This document shows positions 7,982 through 19,400 of a stretch of 46,880 nt of DNA, piece after piece. Source of the stretch: Terriglobales bacterium (lineage in GTDB: Bacteria > Acidobacteriota > Terriglobia > Terriglobales > Acidobacteriaceae); the NCBI GenBank assembly GCA_025451215.1, contig JANWKU010000051.1, positions 1 through 46,880 of the forward strand, in the 5' to 3' direction. The stretch's first letter is position 1. Every line of letters starts with the position of its first letter. Under the pieces are notes generated by a model. It saw only the letters and a list, made by a program, of their open reading frames with translations. It had not been told where the DNA came from and made no database searches. A program made the translations under genes and the position numbers.

Positions 7982-9274
7982 ATGCTTGATTTGAATTTTG
8001 TCCGAGACAATTTGCCGCTGGTGGAAGAAAAGCTGCGTCTGCGCGGGATGAATCCTGCGGAGGTGCTGAAAGATTTTGGCGAGGTGGATTCGCAACGCCG
8101 CCAGGCCATTACCGCGACGGAGACGTTGAAGGCGCAGCGCAATCGCGCTTCGGAAGAGATCGCCAAGCTGAAGAAGAGCGGTCAGGACGCGAGCGCGCAA
8201 ATCGCAGAGACCAAGGACTTGCGGGAACAGATTCAGGAGAAGGAAAAAACTTCCATTGAACTTGAAGCCCGGCTGCAGGAAATTCTGGCAGGCATTCCCA
8301 ACCTGCCACACTCCAGCGTGCCCGCGGGTAAAAGCGCGGAGGACAACGTGGAGGTGCGGCGCTGGGGCACTCCGCCGAAATTTGATTTCGCCCCCAAGCC
8401 TCATTGGGAGCTTGGCGAACAGCTTGGCATTCTGGATTTGGAGCGGGCGGTCAAGCTGACTGGCGGCCGCTTTGCGGTTTATTGGGACTTGGGCGCGAAG
8501 CTGGAGCGGGCATTGGCCAATTTCATGCTCGACGTGCATACGCGCGAGCATGGCTATACGGAGGTGCTGCCGCCGTATCTGGTGAATTCCGCTTCCATGT
8601 ACGGGACCGGGCAGCTTCCAAAATTTGCTTCTGATTTATTCCGCGTTCTTCATGGGGAAACTGACTTGTGGCTGGTGCCGACGGCTGAAGTACCCGTCAC
8701 GAACCTCTACCGGGATGAAGTTCTGGATGCGGAGCGGCTTCCAGTTTCCCTGACCGCCTATACGCCCTGTTTTCGCAGTGAGGCCGGATCCTACGGAAAA
8801 GATGTGCGTGGGATCATCCGGCAACACCAGTTCCAAAAAGTCGAGCTGGTGAAATTTTCGCGACCGGAAGATTCGTATGATCAACTGGAGAAATTAACGC
8901 AGGCAGCGGAAGAGATTTTGCAGAAGCTCGGATTGCCCTATCGCACGATGGCGCTTTGCTCGGCGGACATGGGATTCTCGTCGGCCAAAACTTACGATTT
9001 GGAAGTGTGGCTGCCAGGGCAGCAGGTATTTCGCGAGATTTCTTCGTGCTCGAACTTCGAATCCTTCCAGGCGCGGCGGGCAAACATCCGCTACCGGCCC
9101 GAGGGGAAGAACAAGACCGAGTTCGTGCATACTTTGAACGGAAGCGGGCTTGCCGTTGGGCGCACTTGGCTGGCGATCATTGAGAATTATCAGCAGTCCG
9201 ATGGAAGCGTATTGATTCCGGAGGCGCTAAAGCCTTATATGGGTGTGGATCGGATTACGGCCAAAAAGTTTTGA
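7982..9274 (+). CDS. serS: Seryl-tRNA synthetase
   Basis: This 430-residue class II synthetase charges tRNA-Ser with serine. The N-terminal arm (about residues 28-105) is the long antiparallel coiled coil that contacts the tRNA variable arm. Motif 2 appears as [15 protein letters not shown] with [10 protein letters not shown], and motif 3 as [17 protein letters not shown]. The TAEVP serine-binding motif is also present. ATG 7982 is chosen because [10 protein letters not shown] is the standard start of the family; an in-frame ATG at 7943 would add 13 residues. It may be the first gene of a unit with the two following envelope genes, though 127 bases separate it from the next. Confidence 0.95.
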   Translation: MLDLNFVRDNLPLVEEKLRLRGMNPAEVLKDFGEVDSQRRQAITATETLKAQRNRASEEIAKLKKSGQDASAQIAETKDLREQIQEKEKTSIELEARLQEILAGIPNLPHSSVPAGKSAEDNVEVRRWGTPPKFDFAPKPHWELGEQLGILDLERAVKLTGGRFAVYWDLGAKLERALANFMLDVHTREHGYTEVLPPYLVNSASMYGTGQLPKFASDLFRVLHGETDLWLVPTAEVPVTNLYRDEVLDAERLPVSLTAYTPCFRSEAGSYGKDVRGIIRQHQFQKVELVKFSRPEDSYDQLEKLTQAAEEILQKLGLPYRTMALCSADMGFSSAKTYDLEVWLPGQQVFREISSCSNFESFQARRANIRYRPEGKNKTEFVHTLNGSGLAVGRTWLAIIENYQQSDGSVLIPEALKPYMGVDRITAKKF

Positions 9275-9401
9275 GCTAGCGGGTGCGGAGTTTGCCACTA
9301 GAAAACATGCTTAATAGCAGCATGATTGCCAGAAGAAAGAACGGTAACTAGACTTGAACAGTGCAGAAGCAAGACCCATCACGGATGCGCCCGGCCCGCC
9401 A

Positions 9402-9776
9402 ATGAGCAAAGTTTGGAGCACAATCCGCGGCTACATTCTTTGGTCTTACGAACGCGGCACCCTCCAGTATGACGTGATGGTGACGCTTATTCTCATCTTT
9501 GTCTTCTTTTCGCCCTACTGGATCAACTTCAAGGACAAACCAGCCCAGCACGTTGCGCATCAGACCGGAGTCATTGTTTCCCCGGACGGGCAGGGAGGCT
9601 TCATTTTCCAGATTGAGGCGCAGGCCGTGCATGCAAAAGACGAGGCCGGCATTCGGGGAGAACTGTCGAATATCATCGAGCCAATTTCCGGTGAAGTCAG
9701 CATCAAAAAAGTGGATGTCGTGAACGACCGCCCCGGCCATGTGCAGTACTACAAGGTTTGGGCCGAAAGAGAGTAG
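9402..9776 (+). CDS. Small single-pass membrane protein, unknown function
   Basis: About 124 residues from ATG 9402; an in-frame TTG at 9354 would add 16 polar residues and cannot be excluded. The N terminus has a short amphipathic part, then a hydrophobic helix (VMVTLILIFVFFSPYWI, about residues 25-41), leaving a C-terminal domain of some 80 residues probably outside the cytoplasm. That domain mixes short strands and ends VQYYKVWAERE. I recognise no named family. It overlaps the start of the LolA-like gene by 19 bases if that gene begins at TTG 9758, which suggests coupling and a shared envelope role. Confidence 0.65.
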   Translation: MSKVWSTIRGYILWSYERGTLQYDVMVTLILIFVFFSPYWINFKDKPAQHVAHQTGVIVSPDGQGGFIFQIEAQAVHAKDEAGIRGELSNIIEPISGEVSIKKVDVVNDRPGHVQYYKVWAERE

Positions 9777-10516
9777 GATTTTTGGGAACTCCACAATTTG
9801 TTCTCTCCATGGTCGTAGCATTTGTCTTTACTGGGGTAATCCAACCAGAGCTAAAAGCCGCACAATCTTCTCCGGTATCCGCAACAGCGCCCAGTTGGAA
9901 TAGCAGTCTGGAATCCGTGCTAAATCTCATGGATCGTACGGAAAAGGAATTTCGAGGGGCGGAGGCCAGTTTCGTGTGGGACCAGTACCAGAAAGTCGTG
10001 GACGAAACCGACACGCAGAAGGGGAAAATCTATTTTCGCCGCGCGGGGAAAGAAGTACAGATGGCGGCAAACATCACAGACCCGGCGAACGATGCGAAAG
10101 ATGTGTTGTTTTCTGGCGGGAAGATTCAACTGTACCAGCCGCGCAGCAATCAACTTGACGTTTATTCCACGGAAAAGAACCAGGAAGAGTTTGAAAGCTT
10201 TCTGCTTCTAGGTTTTGGCGGCGGCGGGCATGAAATGCTGAAGTCATTTGATATCAAGTATTTAGGGCAAGAAAAGTTACCGGGCGGTACGATAACGGCG
10301 AAGCTTGCGCTGGTCCCAAAATCAGACAGAATCCGGAACAACTTCGACCACTTTGTGCTGTGGATTGATGCGCGAGGAATTTCCGTGCAGCAACAGATTT
10401 TCTCCGCCAGCGACTACAAACTCGCCCGGTATTCCAACATCAAATTGAACGAGAAGCTGCCGAATAACGCGTTCACATTAAAAACCAATTCCAGTACCAC
10501 GACTGTTAAACATTGA
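9758..10516 (+). CDS. LolA-like outer-membrane lipoprotein carrier family protein
   Basis: About 252 residues with an N-terminal export signal (RKR followed by a hydrophobic stretch to about residue 32). The mature part resembles LolA/LolB-fold proteins that shield lipids in the periplasm. It opens with LNLMDRTEKEFRGAEASF, followed by QKGKIYFRR, MAANI and the strand pair VLFSGGKIQLYQP. LolA ferries lipoproteins to the outer membrane; whether this paralogue does so is not shown. The start codon is unclear: TTG 9758, TTG 9782 (just after the upstream stop) or ATG 9809 are all possible. It forms a probable unit with the preceding small membrane protein. Confidence 0.8.
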   Translation: MGRKRVGFLGTPQFVLSMVVAFVFTGVIQPELKAAQSSPVSATAPSWNSSLESVLNLMDRTEKEFRGAEASFVWDQYQKVVDETDTQKGKIYFRRAGKEVQMAANITDPANDAKDVLFSGGKIQLYQPRSNQLDVYSTEKNQEEFESFLLLGFGGGGHEMLKSFDIKYLGQEKLPGGTITAKLALVPKSDRIRNNFDHFVLWIDARGISVQQQIFSASDYKLARYSNIKLNEKLPNNAFTLKTNSSTTTVKH

Positions 10517-10617
10517 TGAAATTGGTAATATTCCCAGCTGAAAATTGTGGACTTGCGGGTTATACTGCAACCTGATCGTTGCAAACGGTCATCTTTAGGA
10601 ATTGAAAGTAGAAGTGC

Positions 10618-10833
10618 ATGGCTAAGGTATTCACAATTCCCGTTCTGCCAGCGGCCTTACGCAGACGCCGCGAACGGAGTTCTGATCCACGCTATGTGGC
10701 TGGTCAGCGCCTGCTGGTTGAGGCGATGCGGTACTTGGCGCAGTCTGACCCGGTTACTAACCGTGGGGCCATTGAGTTGCTTTCCGAGCATGTGCGAACG
10801 CGCTTTCGCATGACGGACTCTCCGCTGACGTAA
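10618..10833 (+). CDS. Small basic protein, unknown function
   Basis: A 71-residue product starting at ATG 10618, rich in arginine and lysine in the first third (ALRRRRERSSDPRY). The middle is probably helical (GQRLLVEAMRYLAQ). No signal peptide, membrane segment or known motif is visible. Support for a real gene comes from the ATG, a purine-rich upstream stretch (GAAAGTAGAAG) and the well-formed terminator starting 23 bases after its stop. An overlapping frame from 10547 lacks these features. Confidence 0.5.
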   Translation: MAKVFTIPVLPAALRRRRERSSDPRYVAGQRLLVEAMRYLAQSDPVTNRGAIELLSEHVRTRFRMTDSPLT

Positions 10834-10855
10834 TCCATACAATTTTTGAACATAC

Positions 10856-10896
10856 GAAAAGGGGCGGGAGATCATCTCGCCCCTTTTCTATTTTTT
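10856..10896. terminator. Bidirectional rho-independent terminator
   Basis: An 11-bp perfect stem, GAAAAGGGGCG (10856-10866) paired with CGCCCCTTTTC (10878-10888), is followed by TATTTTTT. The A-run at the left end serves the opposite direction. It lies between the small plus-strand gene ending at 10833 and the minus-strand TonB-dependent receptor ending at 10906, so it can stop both transcripts. Confidence 0.85.
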
Positions 10897-10905
10897 GAAT
10901 CTTTC

Positions 10906-13900
10906 CTAGAACGCGTAGCGAAGGGCGAATTCCATGACCCGTTCGTTGGTCAAGGTCCCGCCATATTCGCCAAACGTAGCTGAGTTTTGAATGTTCGTGC
11001 TGAGAGTTTCAACGTCAAATTTGGCGCTATTGGTGACGTTGAAAGACTCGGCCGAGAATTGCAGGGTTTGCCGCTCGTTGATTCTGAATACCTTGCTCAA
11101 GCTCAGATCAATATCAAAATATCCGTCGCCGCGGAAGTTATTGCGTTGACCTGACTCGCCCGGGAAAGCGAAGCGAAAATCCTGCACGATCCCGGGGGTA
11201 AGACCTTGCGGGAAAACTGAAGGCACAATTCCGCTTCCTAACGGATCCGGCAGGAACGTCTTTTTGGTTTTCGGTACTGTGCCGTTCGTAAACACGGTGC
11301 CCGTCAACTGGAAGTTCGTAGGAAATACTCCACCGTTGCCGATGCTGAAGGGCAGGCCGCTGGTCCACCGGCCAAGGCCTGCAATTTGCCATCCTCCCAA
11401 AACAGCGTCTGTGGCGCCATGCCAATTGCCGCCAAAGTATTTGCCTTTGCCGACAGGAAGTTCGTAAACCCAGTTGGTATTGATCGAGTTGCGAACGTCG
11501 AAGTCGGAATCAGCCCTCAACTGTTGTGGTGCCCAGGTGTTGATGATGGCGCTCAACCCGCCGAAGGTGGGAGAACGCTCGGCATCTGAGCCTTCATCAA
11601 TGGAGTGTGACCACGTGTAGTTGAAGTCGAAGGTCAAGCCCTTCTTCTGGCGGCTGCGAAGTATGAACTGCCCGGCGTTGTAGCTGCTGTTGCCAATGCT
11701 GGACCAGGCGTAAAGGGCGGTGTACTGCGGAGAGAAATATGTAAACGGTGTCTGCTGACCGTTAATTTGAGCGCATGCGGGGAAGCAGAAGGTGTCGAGA
11801 ATATTTAGTGCGTTCGTTTCGCCAAATGTCGCGGCACCAATATTGCAGGAATACAGCTCATACATTGATTGTGTAGCGGTGGGATTGGCTGGCGAGGTTC
11901 CCGGCGGATCAATACAGGATCCGGCATCAACTCCCGCAGCCCCTGGGAACAGATTTTCCCAATAGGGAACGGGCTTAACATTTGAAGTTGGGGTACCTGC
12001 GTAAAACGCCTTTGAAAGAGCGGTTTCCGCTGAGAAAAGGTCTGTGTGGGATTTAGGATCAACCAAGTCAACTGGCATCTCCACATCGCGTTGTTGTAGC
12101 AGCCGCCTGCCGAGGCGTCCCACGTAGTTTACTTCTACAACGAAGCCCTTCGGCAGCTCACGCGTAAACGAAAGATCAATCAGTTCTGAATATGGAGTCT
12201 TCAGGTTATCGTCAAGTCCAAATGCAATTTGTTGGAAGGAATTTCCAGGCGTGCTAACTGGTGGTGTAGCTGGGAACCCTCCAGGAGGCGCCGGTGCAAG
12301 GAGCTGTCCATCCAGGCTCGACGCTGGAATTGTATTGATATTGCTAAAACGCGCGCCGCCGTCCACGGTCTGTGTATTGGCCGGATTGCTAATGGCAGTG
12401 CTGAGTCCGACGGTGCCAAATTGATCGAATGTATTGGTGACTCCTTGTCCGAAGTGGTCATACACGATTCCAAAACCACCGCGGAGCGATGACTGTCCGG
12501 AACTGCCAAAGAATTTATGGAAAAATCCGCTATCTGCTGTAGGGGAATAAGCGAAGGCAAATCGCGGCGCAAAATCTTTGTAGTCATAGGGCCAATAGGG
12601 TTTGCCACCATTGGCTTGACCAGAAAGATTGAAACTGATGGGTGGAGCATTGAATACCTGACCCTGCAGAGCAGCGAGCCCACGCTGAGTGAGGAGGTTG
12701 TGTATATTCGTGTCGGGGGCAGCCTGCACCCCATTGACTTCGTAAGGGGGCTCGAGCAGCGAGTAGCGCAACCCGACGGTCAGAGTGAGATTAGGCTTCA
12801 CGCGCCAAGCATCCTGCGCGTACCACTCAGATTCCCATCCTCTGAAGTGACGGTCCACAAGCGCCCCTTGATCAAGCAGCGTTCCGGTTTTTGTGTAGTT
12901 GTAGTTGCCAGTGACCTGACTGATGATCCCCACTAAATTGATAATCGCATTGTTGTAAACACTCGCATTGCCCGGATCCACGGCGGGGAAGCTGAAAGCG
13001 CCTGGATCTAGACTGCCTTTACTTCCGGCGGGTGCGCCCGCCAATGTTTCGGGATTGACCAATGCACTGTTGAATGAAGTGAAATCCGATGAGCGAATGT
13101 TGTTGATGATTCTTATGTTGGTGCCGAATTGAAACGTGTGTGCGCCGTGGGTCCAGGTAACGTCGTCAATGAAATTGTGAACTGGCACATGGGAGCTAAT
13201 CGTAGGATCGGACGATTCCGTGGTGGCGATATTTCCTGCCAATGCCGTCAGGTTGTCAATTCCGCGGAATTGAATCACAGGTTGCGTTTGAGTGCCAAGA
13301 TCACGCTGGGAGAACTGGGAATATCCATAGTGGAAGCTGTTTACCAGATTGTTGTTGATGGTCGCCGTGTAGCCAAGAGCAAGCGACCTTCCAAAACTGC
13401 GGCGAACCAACGCCGGCGGGTCTCCGGGAAATTGTGGAGGAAAATCCTCAGTGTCATCCTGATAATTCGCGCGGGCAAACAATTGCTGGGTTCCGCTCTG
13501 ATTAAGGTTGTAATCAAGCCGGGCGATGCCGGTATTCTCATGCAAAGGATGAGGCCCGGCGAAAGTGAAGCATGCAATGTTAAAGCCGTCCGCATCCGGA
13601 CAATGACTGGAGTTTGCACGCGGATATTGGTTGAATAGCGCTATCACAGCAGGATTTGCTCCGGGGCCAAGCGGGCAGGTCCCCAAAGAAGCACAATTTG
13701 TATCCATGCTCGCGATGTCTGCCATGCTGAGTGTGGTGGTTGTGCCGTTCACGTTGGGATATGCGATGGTGCCTGCCCGCAAGGTATCTCCGGGAACGCT
13801 ACGTGTTACCGTGTCGGTTTCCGCTGTTCTTTGTCCTTCATAAGTTCCGAAGAAAAAGAGTCGATCCTTCAGAATCGGCCCGCCGAGTGAAGCACCAAAT

Positions 13901-14775
13901 GTATTGCGGACTAGAGGGGTAGGTTTGTTGGCAAGACCATCGTCGAGTTCCGTTTTCTTGTTGAACCAGTCATTGGCGTGACCAATGCTGCTGCGGTTGT
14001 ACTCGTAGAGCGATCCGTGGAAGGTATTGGTGCCGCTCTTCGTGACCATCGAGATCTGGCCGCCGGAGGAACGGCCGGCATCGGCGTTGGCGCCAGCTGT
14101 AGTGACGTGGAACTCCTGAATCGAATCGAGCGTAGAACGTACGGCCGGATTAAACTGAACGCCGTTGATCTGGTCGTTGTCATCTACTCCATCGAGCACG
14201 ATGTTGGATTGGTCGCTGCGCCCGCCGTTTATGGACCCACTACGCGTATCGAGGGGATTGCTCACTACATTGCGCCCCAAGTAGACCGCTCCCGGCTGCA
14301 ATGAAAGAATCTCCGTTGGATTGCGTCCTTCGAAAGGCAGATTGGTCACTTGCTGCGTGTCAAATGTGTTCCCGATGGCAGCGTCCACAGTATTGACCAT
14401 CGGGGCCTCGCTGGTGACGTTGACTTCCACGGATTGTCCAGCAACCTGCATGGTAAACATCAGAGTGACGGGTGTATTCACCATCAACTGCACATTTTCC
14501 TGCTTGACGGTCGCAAAGCCCGGCACCGCGACGGAGATGTTGTAAGCGGCGGGCGGAATCTGGAGGAACTGATAATCTCCCTGCGGGTTTGAAGTGGCTG
14601 TCCGCGTAAAGCCTGTCTGCGGATCCGTTATGGTGACCGTAGCAGCGGCAATGACCGCGCCTTTGGCGTCGAACACGGTGCCATGCAACGAAGTAGTGGC
14701 AGACTGCGCCCACATCATAAGAGGAAGACTGAGAATAATGACAGCTAAAGCTACACACCGCGCAGGGGATCGCAT
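10906..14775 (-). CDS. Oar-like TonB-dependent receptor with carboxypeptidase-regulatory-like domain
   Basis: This 1289-residue outer-membrane protein starts at ATG 14775 behind a clear AAGGAG site; a longer in-frame start at 14880 is not needed. A signal peptide spans about residues 1-24. Residues about 28-108 form a carboxypeptidase-regulatory-like beta-sandwich (LHGTVFDAKGAVIAAATVT and GDYQFLQIPPAAYNISV). A plug domain follows (NLPFEGRNPTEILSLQPG, NIVLDGVDDND), then the barrel, ending with the aromatic terminus ALRYAF recognised by the outer-membrane assembly machinery. Such Oar-like receptors are greatly expanded in Acidobacteria and are thought to import large or plant-derived compounds. 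No substrate or partner ExbBD/TonB genes lie nearby. Confidence 0.93.
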   Translation of the reverse strand: MRSPARCVALAVIILSLPLMMWAQSATTSLHGTVFDAKGAVIAAATVTITDPQTGFTRTATSNPQGDYQFLQIPPAAYNISVAVPGFATVKQENVQLMVNTPVTLMFTMQVAGQSVEVNVTSEAPMVNTVDAAIGNTFDTQQVTNLPFEGRNPTEILSLQPGAVYLGRNVVSNPLDTRSGSINGGRSDQSNIVLDGVDDNDQINGVQFNPAVRSTLDSIQEFHVTTAGANADAGRSSGGQISMVTKSGTNTFHGSLYEYNRSSIGHANDWFNKKTELDDGLANKPTPLVRNTFGASLGGPILKDRLFFFGTYEGQRTAETDTVTRSVPGDTLRAGTIAYPNVNGTTTTLSMADIASMDTNCASLGTCPLGPGANPAVIALFNQYPRANSSHCPDADGFNIACFTFAGPHPLHENTGIARLDYNLNQSGTQQLFARANYQDDTEDFPPQFPGDPPALVRRSFGRSLALGYTATINNNLVNSFHYGYSQFSQRDLGTQTQPVIQFRGIDNLTALAGNIATTESSDPTISSHVPVHNFIDDVTWTHGAHTFQFGTNIRIINNIRSSDFTSFNSALVNPETLAGAPAGSKGSLDPGAFSFPAVDPGNASVYNNAIINLVGIISQVTGNYNYTKTGTLLDQGALVDRHFRGWESEWYAQDAWRVKPNLTLTVGLRYSLLEPPYEVNGVQAAPDTNIHNLLTQRGLAALQGQVFNAPPISFNLSGQANGGKPYWPYDYKDFAPRFAFAYSPTADSGFFHKFFGSSGQSSLRGGFGIVYDHFGQGVTNTFDQFGTVGLSTAISNPANTQTVDGGARFSNINTIPASSLDGQLLAPAPPGGFPATPPVSTPGNSFQQIAFGLDDNLKTPYSELIDLSFTRELPKGFVVEVNYVGRLGRRLLQQRDVEMPVDLVDPKSHTDLFSAETALSKAFYAGTPTSNVKPVPYWENLFPGAAGVDAGSCIDPPGTSPANPTATQSMYELYSCNIGAATFGETNALNILDTFCFPACAQINGQQTPFTYFSPQYTALYAWSSIGNSSYNAGQFILRSRQKKGLTFDFNYTWSHSIDEGSDAERSPTFGGLSAIINTWAPQQLRADSDFDVRNSINTNWVYELPVGKGKYFGGNWHGATDAVLGGWQIAGLGRWTSGLPFSIGNGGVFPTNFQLTGTVFTNGTVPKTKKTFLPDPLGSGIVPSVFPQGLTPGIVQDFRFAFPGESGQRNNFRGDGYFDIDLSLSKVFRINERQTLQFSAESFNVTNSAKFDVETLSTNIQNSATFGEYGGTLTNERVMEFALRYAF

Positions 14776-14971
14776 TGTTTCTCCTTGTGAAGTTCGGGGT
14801 GGGTAATCCGAGCCATGACGTGCTGAAAGGAAATATTGAAATCTTGCAATTAATTGTCCACGAGAATCAAGCGAAAACATTGCTTATAAGTGGATTTTTG
14901 CCTTCAACAATAAACAGATGTTTTGTTATGCAGCGTCTGGAACATCCCTGATGTTTTTCTCACATTTGGAA

Positions 14972-16372
14972 TTATTGTGGAACGCTGTCTGGTGTTTTGT
15001 TACGCAAGGCGAAAAAAATTGCCGCGAACACAATTATCATTGGATAACATTCGATGGTGTATCGGGGTTCGGGGCTTTCGATCGTCCCTAGAAAAAGCGA
15101 GCGCAGTACGATGAATTCAAGCAGCAGGCTTATGTAGGCGAGTTTTCGAGCGCGCAAGGCGCCCAGGAAGGCAGCCACGACGTAAGCAAGGTTCAGCACT
15201 CCGAAGGCAAGCGCAACCGCCAACCATCGCTTGTCGTCGTTGAATTCCCACCAGCGAGGATCCGGGGGGAGAAGTTCGGTTCGGGGGCGCATCCACATGT
15301 CCGTAATTCGAGCTAATGGCAGCACAACGTAATAACGCAATGGATTATGGTGGATGCGCGCGGCTGCCAGCGCGGCGAATTGCTGATCGAGTCGCGTGTC
15401 AATATCCAATGCGGCGTTGTAAGCGTCCACGACTTGCGCGGTTTGAAGTCGCTGGGATGAAGAATCGAACGCCCGCCCGGGCAATTTATTCAAATCAATT
15501 TTGTCGCCGGGAACGTTCCAATAGATTTCTTCAACGGAGTCATACTCCACCATCCAGGTTTTTACCCAACGGTTGAAGCCTAGGGGAGCGAATTCATCCT
15601 GCTCGTTTGCATAGCGCGGCGCGAGCGGTTGAAAGGCGTGGAAGGTGTTCCAGTTGCGTATCGTCCAGGGGATTAGTAGCGATAGAGAGACCACTGCGAC
15701 GATAAGGCCGGCGCGTAGAAGGTTCGTAGATCCCGAAGAAGCGTTTTGCGTTAGAGAACGAAGGGATTTGAAGAACGCGGCGAATAGATACAGGCCGATG
15801 GAGATGAGTAAAATTCCGCCGTCGGGACGTATCAAAATAGCGGCACCGACTGCCAGACCGCAACATATCCAACGTCCATTGTCGTGAGAGGCGGTCAGGG
15901 CGGAAATTGCGAAATCCAAGGCGAGAACGGTAAAAAATATTTCCAAGGTCTCGCTAAGAGCAGCCGCCGTGTAATTTGCCAAAAACGGGCAGATGGCCGC
16001 GAACAGGAAAGCCAATTTTGCGGCGCGCGCTGAACAAACGCGACGAGCAAGATCGGCGATGAGAAAACAGGTGCCGATATCCACAAACATCTGTATAAAG
16101 AGAACCGCCCGGTAGTGCTCCACGCCAAAGACGGCGAAGACCGCCGCGAGAAACGCGGGATAGCCCGGCAGGCGGATGTATGTGGGATAGATTCTGTGAT
16201 CCCCGGTAAGACCATACATTCCGTGCTGGAGCCAATTTTTCGCGATATCGCCGTAGACAAAAGAATCATCTGAAATATGCGGGAATCGGAGAATGAAGAA
16301 GATGCGCAAGGCGACGGCGGCGCAGACCGCGAGCAAGAAGAACCGGGGAGACTTCCTGACGAGTTGAAGCAC
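14972..16372 (-). CDS. GT39-type (PMT_2/ArnT-like) membrane glycosyltransferase
   Basis: A 466-residue polytopic membrane protein with about ten hydrophobic helices. The N-terminal periplasmic loop contains the paired acidic residues FPHISDDSFVYGDIAKNWL, the catalytic and metal-binding signature of polyprenyl-phosphate-dependent GT-C enzymes. Tyr-Pro-rich segments such as RLPGYPAFLA and the ILIRPDG motif also fit the PMT_2 family. These enzymes move a sugar from a lipid carrier to protein, lipid A or glycans on the outer side of the inner membrane. The acceptor cannot be deduced. The start is GTG 16372; an overlapping ATG at 16376 is out of frame. It is divergent from the polysaccharide enzyme at 16500. 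Confidence 0.85.
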   Translation of the reverse strand: MLQLVRKSPRFFLLAVCAAVALRIFFILRFPHISDDSFVYGDIAKNWLQHGMYGLTGDHRIYPTYIRLPGYPAFLAAVFAVFGVEHYRAVLFIQMFVDIGTCFLIADLARRVCSARAAKLAFLFAAICPFLANYTAAALSETLEIFFTVLALDFAISALTASHDNGRWICCGLAVGAAILIRPDGGILLISIGLYLFAAFFKSLRSLTQNASSGSTNLLRAGLIVAVVSLSLLIPWTIRNWNTFHAFQPLAPRYANEQDEFAPLGFNRWVKTWMVEYDSVEEIYWNVPGDKIDLNKLPGRAFDSSSQRLQTAQVVDAYNAALDIDTRLDQQFAALAAARIHHNPLRYYVVLPLARITDMWMRPRTELLPPDPRWWEFNDDKRWLAVALAFGVLNLAYVVAAFLGALRARKLAYISLLLEFIVLRSLFLGTIESPEPRYTIECYPMIIVFAAIFFALRNKTPDSVPQ

Positions 16373-16499
16373 GCATGGAAATATATCCTGTTTGGAGGGG
16401 GTCGCAGGTTGACGAAAATCATTCCTGCACCAGAAACGTGCGTGGCCGCAGTTTGACCTTGATTTTTGATCAGCTTACGATGGATGTAACCCTGCCCTC

Positions 16500-19400
16500 A
16501 TGAAGCAACAAGTCTTTTATGATCCCGAACAGGTTCGCTGGAGGCTACTCAGGCGGCTACTGGATGTCGCCGGAGTCAGCCTCATGTTGCTGGTCATTTT
16601 TTTTGTGTATTCCGCTCTGAAAGGCGAGCACCTTCCGGAACTCCTATTACCTTCACCAAAACACACCTATCGGGCGTTACGAGAAACTGAAAAGCAGAAG
16701 GCCAAAGAACGACGCCGTTTGCTGGCCCATCGCGGCCATCGCAAGACCCAATCCGCCGCCTCGAGCGTGGAATTGAACAGCCAGGAAGGCATCCGCGCGG
16801 CTTTCTATGTGCAATGGGACGCTTCCAGCTTTTCTTCCTTGCGCGAGTATGCGCGGCAGATTGATCTGCTATTTCCGGAATGGCTGTCTGTCCTCACCCC
16901 CGATGGCCACCTGCAAAGCGTGGACCCACAGACCAATCAGTTTTTTGACGTAATCCACGGAGCGACCATTCATCCCGTGGATGACAAAGTGATGCCATTT
17001 CTGAAGTCCGAGGATACGGGAACGGAAGTGTTCCCGCTGGTAAACAATTTCGACGGAACGAACTGGATCAACATTGCCGCATTCCTGAACAATCCTTATG
17101 CGCGTTTGCAGTTCCGGCGGCAAATGGACATGTTCCTGGCCACGGACAAGTATCGCGGGCTGATGGTGGATTTTGAGGACTTTCCCGAAAAGGCGCAGCC
17201 CGCCTATGTCCAATTGCTGCATGAATTGTCGGATGATCTGCATGCAAAAGGGATGAAGTTGTATGTCAGCGTTTACGCGCATAATCCGGATTGGAATTAC
17301 CGTGGAATTGCCGCCGCCGCCGATGGCGTTGTGGTCATGAATTATGACGAACATTCTCCGGGCGGCGAACCTGGGCCGGTGGCTTCGCAGGACTGGTTCG
17401 TCAATAACCTCAAATATCTGCAAACCATGGTGCCGAAGGACAAATTGATTTGTTCCATCGGGAACTTCGGATATGACTGGCCCACCAAACCGAAGCGTGG
17501 AAAACTACCCGCCGACGAAAAAGATAAACCACAGACGGTTCAAGACGCATGGCTGGCCGCCCGCGATTCCGAGGCGGACGTGGATTTTGACGGGGACAGC
17601 CTGAATCCGCACATCAGCTACATTGACGAAAAAAACATCCAGCACGATATTTGGTTTTTGGACGCCGTGACCGCGCTGAACCAGATGCGTGCGGCGCAGG
17701 CGCTGGGGATTAAGACTTTCGCATTATGGCGGCTGGGATCGGAAGACCGTTCCTTATGGCAGGTATGGGATCTGCCAGGAGAGACTGCGGCACCACAGAA
17801 GTTGAAAGATGTTCCTCCTGGGCAGGAAGTGGACATGGAAGGCGCGGGAGAGATTTTGCGGATTGAGGCCCGGCCCTCCCATGGTGAACGTGATTTAACG
17901 TTGGACCCCTCCACTCATCTGGTGACCGACGAGAGTTTCGATTCCCTGCCGGAGCCTTACCGCGTGGGGCGCTACGGTTCAAGTAAAGACTCCGTGGCCA
18001 TCACTTTTGATGATGGGCCTGACCCGACCTGGACGCCGAAGATACTGGACGTTCTCAAAAACGAACATGCGACAGCGAACTTTTTTCTGATTGGGTTGCA
18101 GGCAGACAAGTTTTCCGATGTTGCTGAACGGGTGTACCGCGAAGGAAACACCATCGGCAACCATACGTTTACACATCCTGATATCAGCAACATTTCGCAT
18201 GGCTTCATGAAAGTGGAGCTGAACCTTACCGAAGAGCTATTTGCCAGCAGGATCGGGGTGCGCACCCTACTTCTACGGCCCCCGTATTCCATTGACGCTG
18301 AGCCAGATACGGAAGATCAGGTGAGCCCGCTCGAAGTGGCGCAGGACATGGGCTACATCACGGTAGGCGACAAGATTGATCCTAACGATTGGCGCGATGT
18401 GCCGCGAAGATTCACAGCGGATGAGATTGCGGCCAACGTAATTGCGCATCTGCCGCCATGCGCGCCGACCGACATTCACTGCGGCAACATCATTCTGCTT
18501 CATGATGGCGGTGGAAACCGGCAGCAGACGGTTCTGGCATTGCCCAAGATCATTGAGGGGATCCGTGCAAAAGGGTTGAAGATCGTGCCCTTATATACGT
18601 TGCTGGGAAAAACGCGGGCCGACGTCATGCCGCCGGTGCCCGTGAATGAACGCTGGCGAGCGCGTATTACGCTGATCGGATTTCTCATGTTCGACTTCGT
18701 CCTTAAGGGAATCGCCTGGATTTTCCTGATCGGCGATGTGCTCATGACCGGACGGCTATTATTCGTGGGAGCATTCGCGGTTTTCGACCGCCTGCGCAAG
18801 CGTCCGTTTCTCGGAGGCAGCGCGAACGGCTTTTTGCCGAAGGTGGTCGTACTGATTCCGGCTTACAACGAAGAAAAAGTCATTCAGCGCACGATCGGGG
18901 CGGCTCTCAACTCCAATTACGGCAATCTGCGCGTGATTGTGATTGACGACGGCTCCAGCGACAGAACATTGGCGGTCGCGCGGGGAGCGTTTCTTGAAGA
19001 GCAGGCCGCAGGGCGGGTAGTGGTGCTGAGTAAAGCGAACTCCGGAAAAGCTGAGGCCTTGAATTTTGGTTTGCAGCATGTGGCTGAAGATGAAGAGCTT
19101 TTCGTGGGCATTGACGCCGATACGGTTATCGCCCACGATGCGGTCACTTTGCTGGTGCGGCATTTCCAGAATCCATCCATGGGCGCGGTCGCGGGGAACG
19201 CGAAGGTAGGCAATCGCGTGAATCTCTGGACACGCTGGCAGGCGCTCGAATACATCACCAGCCAGAATTTTGAACGGCGAGCGTTGAATGTGCTGGGCGC
19301 GGTGAGCGTGGTGCCGGGAGCTTTAGGAGCGTGGCGCACCTCCACGGTACGCGAATGCGGAGGCTACCATACGGACACCGTGGCGGAAGACGCCGATTTG

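Noticed and set aside
13129-13638. 169-codon plus-strand frame inside the TonB-dependent receptor gene
   Set aside because: It is antisense to the continuous receptor frame and resembles nothing known.
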